Of a stretch of 21,469 bases of DNA, positions 1 to 9,982 are shown in pieces (positions within the stretch are counted from its first letter, which is position 1; each line of letters begins with the position of its first letter). Under the pieces are notes generated by a model, which did not search any database, was not told the origin of the DNA, and saw only the letters and a list, made by a program, of their open reading frames with translations. Both the position numbers and the translations under genes were made by a program. The DNA comes from Haplomitrium mnioides (Eukaryota; Marchantiophyta; Haplomitriopsida; Calobryales): assembly GCA_049999725.1 (NCBI GenBank), contig JBNGIS010001808.1:1-21469 (forward strand). The letters run 5' to 3'.

Positions 1-863
1 GCGGTTCCCCAAAAAGAAACATCTCCATCAAGATCAAGAACCCCCCCAGAGAGCGGGAACCTTTTCTTTTGTTAACGGACCCTAACTCCCATGTGCAGGG
101 ATTTTTTCCTGTCCATTGGATCCAATAGATCCAGTCCTTCTATTTTAATCCCTTTCTTCCTTCCCTCCTTGGCTTGGTAGCTTAGGTTTTTTTTTTTTTT
201 TTTTTCAAAATTTCACAAACACAAACAAACATATATTTGCACATTACACAATACACACATACGCACACGAATCTTACATACAACCTACGCTTTCTCTTCT
301 TGTCTTCTTTCTGTTGAGCGTTTTTCTCCATTTTTCTCCATTATGTTTGTCGACCTGGTTGGTAACTGTGATTCCAAAACAAGTGCTATTCCTACAATTG
401 TAATTTCTGAATCCTAAAGAAACTTTGCTGCTTTGAATATAATAAACTGTTTTTTAAACTAAATCCTATAAAAGTCTTGGTTGAATTTTTGAGAATCTTC
501 CGTTTGGACAATGTCCATTGTTTGCCGATTCCGCCATTTGCTTGCTTGCTTTCTTCATTTTCCTTAACTTCTTCCTCCTTTGCCTCTCCTTGCATGCGTC
601 TTTAATTCCCATCCTGGACCCTAACAGTAGGGTAACTTTTTCCTCCCTCTTTACTTAAGTCCATGATGGACTTGATCCAAACAACAAAGATAGGCAACTC
701 TTGCTCCCTTGAATTAATATATTGAACTGATTTAGGCTTATTCACCAACGGCATCAAACACGCTAAAAGAAATTTCTTACCTTGTAAGGTAGCTTGAATC
801 TATTGCTTTGCTCAATCAAATTGAGAGGATCAATCTTCAAGCCAAAGCAACCCTAAAATGATG
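1..863. other. Unassigned region with a T19 tract
   Basis: No gene is recognised here. Bases 1-186 look somewhat richer in G and C than the rest of the window. Bases 187-205 are an uninterrupted run of 19 T, followed to about 300 by a stretch rich in CA and ACA words. Read on the minus strand the T run is a poly-A tract, so a retroposed transcript ending there is possible, but I see no target-site duplication or recognisable body. The part from about 600 to 863 lies downstream of the gypsy gag/protease remnant on the minus strand and may be its eroded continuation. A lysine- and glutamate-rich open frame at 392-595 (minus) has no recognisable domain. Confidence 0.4.
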
Positions 864-1820
864 TCATATTATACAAGTGGTAGATTCCGCGTACTCTTTT
901 CCAATCCTTGGAAGGAATGGCCTTTGAGAGTGAAACACGTTATGCTTTTGGCCACTGGCCATAGTCACAACTTTCCCTTTGATAGACCTTAATTTTGCTT
1001 TGGTTATCTTAGCAAAACGTAGTAACATAAAGTTTTCAAAACTCCTGCCATCTATCAACATTCTATAAGATTTTTCCTCAATCATACCATGAAGATGGAA
1101 CAAAGTACCTTGAATTCTTGTCAAAATTTTAATTCCATTAGAGCTTGCAAAGTTTTGAGTATGTTGTTCGAATAGTTGAGGATGCGACCTAACTTCTATA
1201 GCAATAAGCAATGAGTCGTGCCTCTCCGCCATACGCATTGCTTCTTCTAATTGAGTAGGCTCTCTCATAGTAACTTCTATTCTTGTACAAGGCTTCAATC
1301 TCCAAACAAGATGGTCTAGTGCTTCTTCTTCTCTTATATCCAGAATTTGCATAATTATATCTTGAAAGTGTGTAACATAGCTTCTCATTGTACCAAGTTG
1401 CTTCAATTTGGCCAATCAATCTTTTGCTACTTTTGAAGCATTTACAACCCTAAATCTTGAAATCACTGCTTCTTTGGACTCACACCAAGAAACAATAGGA
1501 GCAAAAAATCCATGTTGTGTTTGTTCTACTTGATATCTCCACCAAGTTTTTGCAATTCCTTCTAATTGACTTGCCGCAAATAGAATTTGTCGAGCATCTT
1601 CTCCAATGTTTGTAGCTTCAAAGTGTTGCTCACAATCAAATATGAAGTTCTCAAATGCACCACAAACCATCCTTCCATCATATGCTTTTGGCAATGGAAA
1701 TTGTCCATAACTCTCTTCTTCTTGAATAGTTGCTCTTTCTTTCATTCTTCCTTTCAAAAGGTGTGAAAGATGTTCAAGCTGTTCTTCCATTACTTGAGCT
1801 ACTGCCTCTTGATTCTCCAT
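864..1820 (-). pseudogene. gag: Ty3/gypsy gag with protease remnant (broken)
   Basis: The frame opens with ATG at 1820-1818, 30 bases after the primer-binding site. The first 134 codons match the plant retrotransposon Gag capsid pattern: a 'P.P..YDG' entry, 'AFENFIFDCEQHF', a 'WWRYQVE' core and a 'SRFRVVNASKVAKD' segment. An in-frame TGA at 1418-1416 interrupts it; the same frame resumes with 'LAKLKQLGTMRSYVTHF', the typical continuation. After the Gag helices the expected CCHC zinc knuckle is absent. The frame passes to 'LFHLHGMIEEKSYRMLIDGRS', which resembles the start of a gypsy retropepsin (normally D-S/T-G-A or D-G-G-S followed by H-N-F), with R in place of the usual glycine. The last 30 or so codons are unrecognisable. 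Gag would form the particle and retropepsin would cleave the polyprotein; neither can work here. Confidence 0.8.
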
Positions 1821-1849
1821 ATGTAACTCACCACCAAAAACTAATCATA

Positions 1850-1861
1850 GCTCTAATACAA
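1850..1861 (-). promoter_or_regulatory. Gypsy primer-binding site (initiator Met tRNA type)
   Basis: Read on the minus strand, 1861 to 1850 is TTGTATTAGAGC. It matches 10 of 12 bases of the usual plant PBS TGGTATCAGAGC, complementary to the 3' end of initiator methionine tRNA. One base separates it from the CA end of the LTR at 1864-1863, which is the normal arrangement. It would prime minus-strand DNA synthesis. Confidence 0.75.
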
Positions 1862-2049
1862 ATGTAAAAGAACTCAAGGACCAAATCCAAATGAGTAAGA
1901 ACTCATAGTAAACTCTAATAGAGTTCTTCAACCAAAAGCAACTCAAGGTCCAAGCTAAGACCAAGAGTGCAAGCAAAAGCCAAGAAACCAAAGAACCCTA
2001 GTGATTTGAGAGGAACTCCATAATAAAGAGTGGGGCTAAGAAGCCCTTC

Positions 2050-2057
2050 TATTTATA
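2050..2057 (-). promoter_or_regulatory. TATA box of the gypsy LTR
   Basis: The minus strand reads TATAAATAGAAGG from 2057, a strong plant TATA-box form inside the LTR about 185 bases before the PBS. Transcription would start about 30 bases further on, near 2020. U3 upstream (2116-2183) carries a triplicated 12-bp motif. Confidence 0.6.
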
Positions 2058-2115
2058 CAAGAGAAGAGGGTGTCATTCATCTTTCTTCACTTACAAGTCA
2101 CTTCTAATTTCAACC

Positions 2116-2183
2116 CTAAAAGTGACTCTCTACTAAAAGTGACTTTGAAGGCAAGTAATCTTAACTCAATCCTAAAAGTGACT
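2116..2183 (-). repeat. Three copies of a 12-bp motif in gypsy U3
   Basis: CTAAAAGTGACT (plus-strand reading) occurs exactly at 2116-2127, 2133-2144 and 2172-2183, upstream of the minus-strand TATA box. Short repeats at this place in LTRs often act as enhancer sites. The function here is inference. Confidence 0.6.
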
Positions 2184-2237
2184 CTTTACCACTTCCTTCA
2201 TTCCTCTCTATTTTCTTATTATGCTTGTACTATTACA

Positions 2238-4990
2238 TCTATAGACATTGTGCTAAGAAACTACTATGTTATCAATGCTACTTATTGTGTTAATTAGATC
2301 TCTAGTATCAATGCCACAAATAGTGTTGTTTAGATCTATGCAATCAATGCTACAAATAATCTTATCTAAATTGATGTTATCTCTAGTAATCATGGTGTTA
2401 AGAAGATTGATGTTATTATTTCTAGTCATGGTGTTGTTTAGATCTCTATTAGCACTATGTTTTACAAGCATCATGCTATAAATGCCATTCATAATGTTGC
2501 TTAGATATTTGCTTTCAATGCTATTCATGGTGTTTTTTAGTTCTTTCATATCAATGCTACTAGTACATGGTATAGCTCAGATCTTTATGAACATTATGCT
2601 TGACAAACACTGTACTGTCAATGCTACTCAATGGTGTTCTTTTCATCTTTGCTTTCAATGGTTGTCATGGTGTTTATTAGATCTATCTTGGGAATGCTAT
2701 TCATAGTGTTTTTTAGATCCTAGCTACCAATGCTACTCATATCGTTTCTTAGTTCTCTACTATCAGTGCTAGTCATGATCTTGTTTAAATCCTTATGAGT
2801 ACTACAAACACTTTGTTTTTATTGCTACTTATAGTGTTTTTTAGATCTCTATTATTAGTGCTACTAATGATCTTGTTTAGATCTTAATGAGCCAAAAAAA
2901 CACTTTTTTTATTGTTACTCATAGTGTTGTTTAGATCTCTACTATCAATACTACTAATGGTGCTGTTAAAATCTCTGAAAGATACTTGACAAATACTATG
3001 GTTATCAATAGCATTGATGGTGTTGTTTAGTTCCTTGCTATCAATGCTACTAAGTGTGTTGTTTAGATCTCTATGGCCATTGTGCTTGAAAAGCACTATG
3101 CTATTAATGTTACTTATAGTTTTGTTTAGATTTCTATACTATTGTGCTTGACAAACACCATGCTATTAGTGCTACGGCAGCTCCAGATGACGGTGAAATA
3201 GGGGTATTTGGAGAAGGAATTCCCCAAGGATCTGAAACGGAAATACCTTTTGGGGGCCGGATAGCTCTGATCTCAACTGTAGGTGCCGAAGGAGGATGAA
3301 AAAAAGCCCGAAGGAAGGCTAGGAGGAACATGACTTCAGAAACGATGGAAAGAGTCATACCACTCACTGTAATCTCTAGATCTCTTCCATCAATGCTTCT
3401 CATGATTTTGTTTAGATCTCTGATAGCAATGCCACATTTGATGTTGTTTAATTCTCTATAGACATTGTGCTTGACAATTAGTAGTCCATGAATGTTATAT
3501 ATGGTGTTGTTTATTTCTTTGCTATGAATCCTACACATGGTGTCATTCAAATCTTTGTGAGCACTGTGCTTAACAAACAGAGTACTATCAATGTTACTCA
3601 TGATGTTGTTTATATCTCTTCTATCAATGATACTTATACTTTTTTAGATATGTGTCATTAATACTACACATGGTGTCTTTAAGTTCCTACTATCAATGCT
3701 ATTCATGATGTTGTTTAAATATCTTTGAGCATTGCTTGACAAAGACTATGCTATCAATGTTACTCATGGTGTTGACAAGATCTCTACTATCAATGTTACT
3801 CATGGTGTTGATAAGATCTCTACCATCAATGCTACTCATGGTGTTGTTTAGATCTCTCTAGACATTGTGCTTAAAATATATATACTATCAATGTTGCTCA
3901 TGGTGTTGGTTAGATCTGTGCCATCAATGTTGCTAATGGTGTTGTTTATATCTCTTCTATTATTGCTAGTCATAATTTTTTTAAGTTCTATGCCACCAAT
4001 TCTACTCATGGTGTTGTTTAGATCTGTATAAGCTTTGTGCTTGACAAATACTATGCCATCAATTCTACTTATGGTGTTGTTAAGACTTCCAACAACAATA
4101 AGTTTGACAAACATTATGCTATCAATACTACTCATGGTGTGTTTAGATCTCTACTTTCAATGCTACTCACAATGTTGTTTAGATCTCTCATATCAATGCA
4201 ACTTATGATGTTGTCTATTTCTTTATAGGAAATGTGTTTGACAACCATCATGTTATTGATGCTACTTATAGGGTTGTTTAGATCTCAAGTAGCAATGCCA
4301 TACATTGTGTTGTTTAGATCTCTATATATAGTCAGTGTGGTTGATAATAAGTAGTCCATCAAGGATATACATGGTGTTGTCTATTTCCTTGCTCTATTAA
4401 TCTTATGTATGGTGTTGTTTAGATCTATGTGAGTATTGTGCTTGAAAAATGCTATGCTATCAATGTTACTCATAGTCTTTTTTAAATCTCTATTATCAAT
4501 ATACTGGATAAATATTAAGAGATCAATGCTACTTATAGTGTTGTTGCAATCTATGTTATCAATGTTGCTGCAACTCATGGTTTTGCCTTAATCTTTATTA
4601 TCAATGCTACTCATGGTGTTGTGTCTCTATGCTCAACAAAAATTAGGTTGCCAATGTTGTACACAAAGAGTGTTGTTTAGATCTCTATGCGAATTGTACT
4701 TGACAAACACTGTCTTATCAATGTTACTCACAATGTTGTTTAGATTTCTTATATCAATGTTGCTTATGGTGTTGTTTAGATCTGTGTGGGTAATGTGCTT
4801 GACAAAAACACTATTCTATCAATGTTACTTGTTGTGTTATTTAGATCTCCTTGAGAAATGTACTTGAAAAATATTGTACTAATTATGGTGCTCATAATGT
4901 TGTTAAGATATATTCTATCAATGTTGCTAATAGTCTTGTTTAGATCTCCATTGGTATTGTACTTGCAAACACTATGCTATCAATAGTTCT
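2238..4990. repeat. 36/63-bp satellite array, left part
   Basis: This is tandem repeat DNA made of diverged copies of a 36-bp unit and a 63-bp unit. The 36-bp unit starts at TAGATCTCTA, has CTATCAATGCTACTCATGG in the middle and ends TGTTGTT. The 63-bp unit is the same with 27 extra bases (core GCACTGTGCTTGACAAACAC) inserted after TAGATCTCTA. Most units carry or nearly carry AGATCT, the BglII site. Orientation is constant throughout. The array starts next to the gypsy LTR, is interrupted by a cox3 fragment at 3176-3361, and stops at the Copia 5' LTR, beyond which it resumes at 10892. I count roughly 23 of the 27-bp modules here. No gene is supported within it. Confidence 0.9.
3176..3361 (-). 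pseudogene. cox3: Mitochondrial cox3 fragment, unedited form
   Basis: The minus strand encodes 62 codons of the middle of cytochrome c oxidase subunit III, a respiratory-chain protein normally encoded in mitochondria. Recognisable landmarks are 'IVSEVMF', 'APTVEI', 'PPKGI', 'DPWGIP', 'NTPI' and 'SSGAA'. Several codons have the genomic, unedited state known from plant mitochondria: CGG where mature protein has W, TCN where it has L or F, CCN where it has S or L. That points to transfer of mitochondrial DNA, not of an edited transcript. Both ends pass directly into satellite sequence, with 'tgctac' before 3176 and 'cactcac' after 3361. It has no start, stop or promoter and covers only about a quarter of the gene, so it is inert. 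Confidence 0.88.
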
Positions 4991-5192
4991 TGTTGGAAAT
5001 TGGCAACTCACATTTTGGTGAGCATGTTCATTTGTACAGAAATTCACTTCCTTTACTAGTTTAGCTCCTAACTAGTGTAGAGGGGAATTTGGGGATAGTG
5101 CCATGTGGAGGCATCTGGTGGTGACATGTGTCAGCACAAGAAAGCTTCTTAGGGGCATTTATGACTCTTGTCTCTTTCATAAAATAGAGCAA

Positions 5193-5213
5193 GCACATGC
5201 ATTGTGCATGTGC
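5193..5213. promoter_or_regulatory. Inverted CATGCA (RY-type) hairpin in U3
   Basis: Two 9-base arms, GCACATGCA and TGCATGTGC, flank a 3-base loop. Both arms are identical in the 3' LTR (10184-10204), where only the loop differs (TTG against TCG). Each arm carries CATGCA, the RY core bound by plant B3-domain seed regulators. It lies about 150 bp upstream of the TATA box. Regulatory use is inference. Confidence 0.5.
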
Positions 5214-5359
5214 TCACTGATAGTGTAGGTGAATATTGATTGTACAGACCTTGTCCATATTTGTGGAAATAGCCTCCTTCACTTGCACTGATTCAAGCAT
5301 CCATAGATTTTGAACAGGGCACACATAGAAACCCAACACATTGCTGGTATTGTAAAGAG

Positions 5360-5368
5360 TATATAAAT
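5360..5368 (+). promoter_or_regulatory. TATA box of the Copia 5' LTR
   Basis: TATATAAAT lies in the LTR and is conserved exactly at 10351-10359 in the 3' LTR. Transcription of the element should start about 30 bases downstream, near 5390-5395. Confidence 0.65.
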
Positions 5369-5449
5369 TGATTTGAGTGATGCTCATTGCATCCTCATTG
5401 CAACCACATTTCACTTGTAACTCATTTTGTGCATTTGATCAACGGAGAG

Positions 5450-5640
5450 TTGTGTCTGAACGAGATCGCGTTTTCGCTCAAAAGGGTTTGCGTTTCGTGT
5501 CTGAAGCAGGTCACGTTCGTGTCTAAAAGGGCTCGTGTTTGTGTCTGGAAGGTCACGGTCGTGTTTGAAGGAGCTCGCGTTTGTGTTTGGAGGAAGTCGC
5601 ATTTTCACCTCTGGAAGAAGGTTGCATTCGCAGCTGGAGG
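5450..5640 (+). repeat. GC-rich 22-bp tandem repeat in the LTR
   Basis: The anchor GTGTCTG/GTGTTTG recurs at 5452, 5497, 5519, 5541, 5561 and 5583, that is at 20-22 bases or a double step, followed by two more degenerate steps. Units carry CTCGCG or GTCGCG and TTCGTG, making this the richest CpG stretch in the window. The equivalent lies at about 10440-10635. About 32 of the roughly 87 LTR differences fall here, mostly transitions at CG. Confidence 0.7.
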
Positions 5641-5900
5641 TGGCGTTTCATCTCTTAAGGAGGTGACACTGTGTTCTTGCATAAGAGCAAATTGTGAGCA
5701 CATGAGGCAACTCGTGGAGTTGCGATTTAGGCTAGGAGTCAACCTGCGTTTCGTGCGAACCTGCTGACGGGAAGGCCTTCGCAAATCTGCTATCGCACAA
5801 CCTCTTCTTTGGAGCTGACGTTTTTACTTCCTTTTTCTTGTGATTCTCATGTTGAGTGGATTTTTGCTACTGTAGAATATCAAGTCATTTTTAATATTCA

Positions 5901-5924
5901 CAACAAGTTATAGGCCCACTCTCA
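5901..5924 (+). other. Copia leader where the primer-binding site is expected
   Basis: The bases directly after the 5' LTR begin CAACAAGTTATAGGCCCA. A priming site should be here. It resembles but does not match the usual initiator-Met site TGGTATCAGAGC, so it is either eroded or for another tRNA. The leader to the gag ATG at 5925 is only 24 bases. Confidence 0.4.
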
Positions 5925-8900
5925 ATGGGGGATGCAAGTGTTGGTACCTCCAACATGTATGCCATTGAAAAATTTGAAGGTACAGATTTTTTAGATTGGA
6001 AGGCAAAAATGCAATTAATCCTTGAGCTAAAAGGATTATGGAGGTATGTGAATGGTGACTTCCCTAAACCCAGTGGCAATCATGCCACTGAAGAAGGGAT
6101 TGCAATGTGGATGGAGGCAGATAGGCATGCTCAGATTCTTATCTATCTGAGCTTGGGTAAAGAGCAGTTTACCCAAGTAAGGACCTTCACTACTTCAAGT
6201 GAGGTGTGGAATAGTCTCAGAAAGGCCTATGAGCAAGGAGGAGTTTTTGCTGCCACATACTTGTGGAGGAAACTCCTGAATTTGAGATTTGTAGAAGTTG
6301 ACAACATGGGTGATCACACTGCAAAGGTCAGAAATTTGGTAGAGCAGTTGTTGTCAATCAGCCCATGCCTCAAGGAGGAAATGTTTGTACAAATCTTGCT
6401 AGCAAGCTTACATGAGTCCTATGATATTTTGTTGCACTCACTAGAGAGCAATCTGAGTCGGCTGACTTTAGATGAAGCAATTACCAGGCTCATGGCTGAG
6501 GAAACCAGGAGAAATGAGCGTTTGGGCATGCCTGATCAAGGTTCTGCCTTGTTCACCAAAGGCACATGGATTAGGACAAATCAAGGTGGAAAGTCCCAGA
6601 GTGGGAGCAACCCATCCAGTGGAAATTGCTTTTACTGTAACAAGCCGGGCCATATTGCAAGGTATTGTCCAAAGAAGGCAAAGGGAAACAAGGGCAAAGG
6701 CAAGGCAGTTGCAAATGGTGGCAAGGATAAGCAGGACAAGGCACAGGAAAATGTTGCTAAAATCAAGAAGTCAAATGTTGATGTCAAATCAGACACTGAC
6801 ATCAAGGATGAGGCCAAATTGGTGCTCATAGCAAGTGCTGAGAAGACATCTGAGGAAGATGTGTGGTACCTTGATTCAGGTGCCACAAATCATTGCACTG
6901 GCAGAAAAGACTGGTTCAATACACTGCTGGATATTCATCCCACATCAGTGTACTTAGGTGATGCAAGGCATTTGATGGCTTATCAAGCTGGAGAAATATC
7001 AGTCACCATGCACCTAGGATTAAAATCAACAAAGAAAAATTTGTCCAGGGTATTGTATGTCCCAGGACTAAGCAAGAACCTACTCTCTATTAAGTGCATG
7101 TCTGAGGAGGGGTATGGGTTCTGGATGGATAACAGTGGAGCTAAGATTTACAGCCCAACTGAGGAAATCATAGGGCAAGGCATCATGGAGAACAAGTTGT
7201 ACAAGCTGTGCAGCGGTCCCCTGAAGGAGGCACAGGCCAATGTTGTGACCAGTAAAGAGATTGCCCATTTGTGGCATCAAAGACTTGGACATTTGGGATA
7301 CCAAGGTTTGAGGATCTTGAGGCAGAGAAGCATGGTGTCTGGACTAAACTGTCGAGACATTGGGAGTTTGGGTTTTTGTATAGGTTGCATCAAGGGAGTA
7401 AAAAACAAAACTGTTTTTCCAAAAGAAGGAAGAAGAGCAAGAAAGAAGCTAGAACTGGTCCACTTAGATGTCTCTGGACCAATAAGTATACCTTCTTATG
7501 GAGGAGCAAGGTATTTTGTAACCTTCATTGATGATTTAACAAGGAAAACATTTGTCTATATGATGAAGTCTAAATATGAATGCTTTTCAAAGTTTTGTAG
7601 TTTCAAAGCTCAGGTGGAGAATGAGCTAGAAATGAAAGTGAAGATACTCCGCACCGATGGGGGAGGGGAGTATATGTCCAAGGAATTTACAGGCTTTATA
7701 AGAGAGCATAGGATCAAGCACTAGCTCACAACAAGGGATTCTCCATCACAAAATGGTGTGGCAGAAAGGATGAAAATGACCGTCATGGAGAGTGTAAGGA
7801 GCATTCTCTATGCAAAGAACATCTAGAGGAATTTTTGGGCTGAGGCTGTGAACACAGCAGTCTACCTCAGAAATCGATGCCCTACCAATGCTATGAGAAA
7901 TATGACACCAGAGGAAGCGTGGTCAGGTAAGAAACCTGATGTCTCACATCTCAGAATTTTTGGATTTGATGCTCATGCATTAGTACCTCATGAATTGAGA
8001 GGGAAGTTAGATGCAAAGATAGTCAAATGTGTGTTTCAGGGATACTGGGAGGACTGCAAAGGGTACAGGCTGTTCAATTGTGAGACAAACCATATAATCA
8101 AGAGTCATGACGTGGTGTTTGATGAGAGATCGCTAGAGGATCTGGCAAGTTCACCTGCAGTTGGCACAGGAGCAGGTTTCAAAGTCTCCAAGGGAAAGGA
8201 GAAAATAATTGAGTACACAAGTGACGTGTCAGGCACCTCACATTCTAGGACAGAAACTGAAATTGGAAACAATGAGGGATTAATTCCAGTAGTGGGAGTA
8301 CCAGTGGTAAATAAGAGGACTCTTGTGGAAGGAGAGGACGTTAGACGTTCTGGGAGATTGAGCAAGCAGCCAGTAAGGCTGGATCTGGCAGTGCCAAAGA
8401 TATTCTCAGTTAATGTGGCCATAGAAAATGATTCACTAACACTGAAGGAGGAGTTGTCCAGGGAGGACTCCTATGCATGGGAGCTGGCTTGTAAGGAGGG
8501 ATTAGATTTGCTCCATAAGAACCAAACCTGGACCCTAACCAAGCTGCCCAAGGGAAGGAAAGTCGTGGGGTGTAAGTGGGTACTGAAGGTCAAGTACCAA
8601 GTTGATGGGTATGTGAAGAGATACAAGGCAAGGCTGGTTGCCAAGGGATTCACACAGATGGCCGGGGTAGATTATACAGAAACTTTTGCACCAATTGCAC
8701 AGTTTTCTTCAATCAAGTGTTTGTTGGCTGTTGCTGCGATGATGGACTGGGAGGTCCATCAAGTTGATGTCAAGACAACGTTCTTAAATGGAGATCTTGA
8801 AGAAGAGATCTATATGCAACATCCAGAAGGATATGTTGTGAGAGGGAAGGAAAGCCTTGTCTGCAGATTAAACAAGGCATTATATGGCTTCAAGCAAGCG

Positions 8901-9975
8901 TCAAAGGCATGGTACCAGCGGATTGACACACATCTGATGGAGAAGCGATGCAGATCACAACGTTTACACCTGGAGAGAGGGTGGGAGCATTGTGATTCTG
9001 GTCATCTATGTAGATGACATAGTAATGATCAGCAATGATCTTGAGCAATTGAATCAGGTGAAGAGGGACCTGGAGGTGCCATTTGAAATAACAGACCTAT
9101 AGGAGATTCACTATCTTCTTGGGATACATGTTCAAAGGGATAGACATGCAAGGAAGATAACATTGAATCAAAGGGTGAACATTGAAAAAATTCTTAAGAG
9201 ATATGGAATGGGAGATTGCAGGGCAGTCTGCACTCCATTAGAAGCCGGTATGAGGTTAACCAAGGAAATGGGATTTGGAACAAAAGAGGAGACTGAAGAG
9301 ATGACACAATTGCCATATCAAAGTGCAGTAGGCAGTCTGATGTATGCCATGATAGCCACAAGGCCAGACATTGCCTATGCAGTAGGAGTTGCCTCAAGGT
9401 TTATGTCCAACCCAGTGAAAAGAATTTTTCAATACCTTCAAGGCTCCAAGGATCATGTGTTGGAGTATAGTGGATATCTGGAATCCACTGAGATCAGCAA
9501 CAGTTCATTGATTGGATATAGTGACTCCGACTATGCAGGTAGCAAGGATGATGGAAAGGCCACATCTGGATATGCTTTTGTGATGGGAGGAGGTTCAGTA
9601 AGCTGGTGTAGTAAGAGGTAAACATCAGTTGCCTTGTCAACATACGAGGCAGAATACATGGCTCTTACTCAAGCCACCAAAGAGGCTGTGTGGATAAGGA
9701 GGCTGTTGGAAGATGTGGGTTTCAAGCTGGATAAACCCACCACTATTTGTGAGGATAATCAGGGTTGTATATCGTTGGACAAGAATCCAACTTATCATTC
9801 GAAGACCAAACACATTGATATCCAGTACCACTTTGTTAGGGAAAAGGTGGGACATGATATTGAGCTGCAATTTTGCAGAACAGGTGACATGGCAGCAGAT
9901 ATGCTAGCCAAAGCACTGCCAAAGGAGAAGCATGAAGAATTCATCAACATGCTTGGTGTGAAAATGGTTCGCTGA
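5925..9975 (+). pseudogene. gag-pol: Copia gag-pol polyprotein (broken)
   Basis: ATG at 5925 opens a single frame. The first 599 codons hold Gag (residues about 10-200), a CCHC zinc knuckle (C235, C238, H243, C248), the protease motif DSGA (317-320), the GAG-pre-integrase zinc-binding region (H451, H456, C485, C488) and the integrase core with D515 and D578. A TAG at 7722-7724 interrupts it; E614 of the D,D-35-E triad follows in the same frame. A second TAG is at 7824-7826. Reverse transcriptase runs from about 8460; near 8946-8953 the frame shifts, after which YVDD is read at 9007-9018. Stops follow at 9100-9102 (TAG) and 9619-9621 (TAA). RNase H has 'SDSDYAG', 'EAEYMAL' and 'EDNQ' and ends at TGA 9973-9975. 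About seven codons seem missing near 9415 after 'RFMSNP'. A functional copy would copy and integrate the element; this one cannot. Confidence 0.95.
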
Positions 9976-9982
9976 GTGGGAG
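9974..9982 (+). promoter_or_regulatory. Polypurine tract
   Basis: GAGTGGGAG lies directly against the first base of the 3' LTR and overlaps the polyprotein stop codon. This is the expected place of the plus-strand primer of LTR retrotransposons. One T interrupts the purines. Confidence 0.75.

Larger units (their letters stand above)
864..2237 (-). mobile_element. Truncated Ty3/gypsy LTR retrotransposon
   Basis: On the minus strand the order is LTR (2237 to 1863), a primer-binding site for initiator methionine tRNA (1861 to 1850), then a gag frame starting at 1820 that runs into a retropepsin-like remnant. This is the 5' end of a plant Ty3/gypsy element. No reverse transcriptase, integrase or second LTR is visible down to position 1, so the element is truncated or continues off the window after a large deletion. 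Its outer LTR edge at 2237 abuts the first satellite unit at 2238, so it appears to have inserted in or at the edge of the satellite. The lower boundary of 864 is only the end of the readable frame. Confidence 0.75.
1863..2237 (-). repeat. Gypsy LTR (5' LTR of the truncated element)
   Basis: The repeat is bounded by TG at 1863 and CA at 2236-2237 and has 5-bp terminal inverted repeats (TGTAA / TTACA). The primer-binding site lies just inside the lower boundary and a TATA box is present on the minus strand at 2057-2050. The satellite begins immediately outside the upper boundary. No second copy is in the window, so the ends rest on the TG/CA termini, the PBS and the satellite junction rather than on a pairwise LTR match. 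Confidence 0.7.
4991..5900 (+). repeat. Copia 5' LTR
   Basis: It begins TGTTGGAAATTGGCAACTC and ends AATATTCA; the matching copy is at 9983-10891. It contains an inverted pair of CATGCA motifs (5193-5213), a TATA box (5360-5368) and a GC-rich region of 22-bp repeats (about 5450-5640). These give a U3 of at least 370 bp, with R and U5 beyond. Confidence 0.95.

Noticed and set aside
187-205. Poly-A tail of a SINE, LINE or processed pseudogene on the minus strand
   Set aside because: A T19 run alone is not enough; no element body or flanking duplication could be seen.
392-595. Minus-strand 67-codon frame rich in lysine and glutamate
   Set aside because: No recognisable domain, promoter or neighbour relation; its length is expected by chance.
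3134-3601. A 155-codon minus-strand gene spanning satellite and cox3 sequence
   Set aside because: It is an accidental join of satellite frames with the cox3 fragment; there is no promoter or start context.
2238-4990. CRISPR-like array
   Set aside because: The whole unit is repeated with no unique spacers, the units are strongly diverged, and the context is a plant genome with retrotransposons.
5387-5767. A 126-codon open frame in the 5' LTR with an equal-length partner at 10378-10758
   Set aside because: It starts with TTG rather than ATG, the two copies differ at about 27 of 126 residues (near the neutral expectation), and it runs through the 22-bp repeats.
5925-9975. A working Copia polyprotein using readthrough of the stop codons
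   Set aside because: Four scattered stops, a frameshift in reverse transcriptase and an apparent in-frame loss near 9415 cannot be explained by programmed readthrough.
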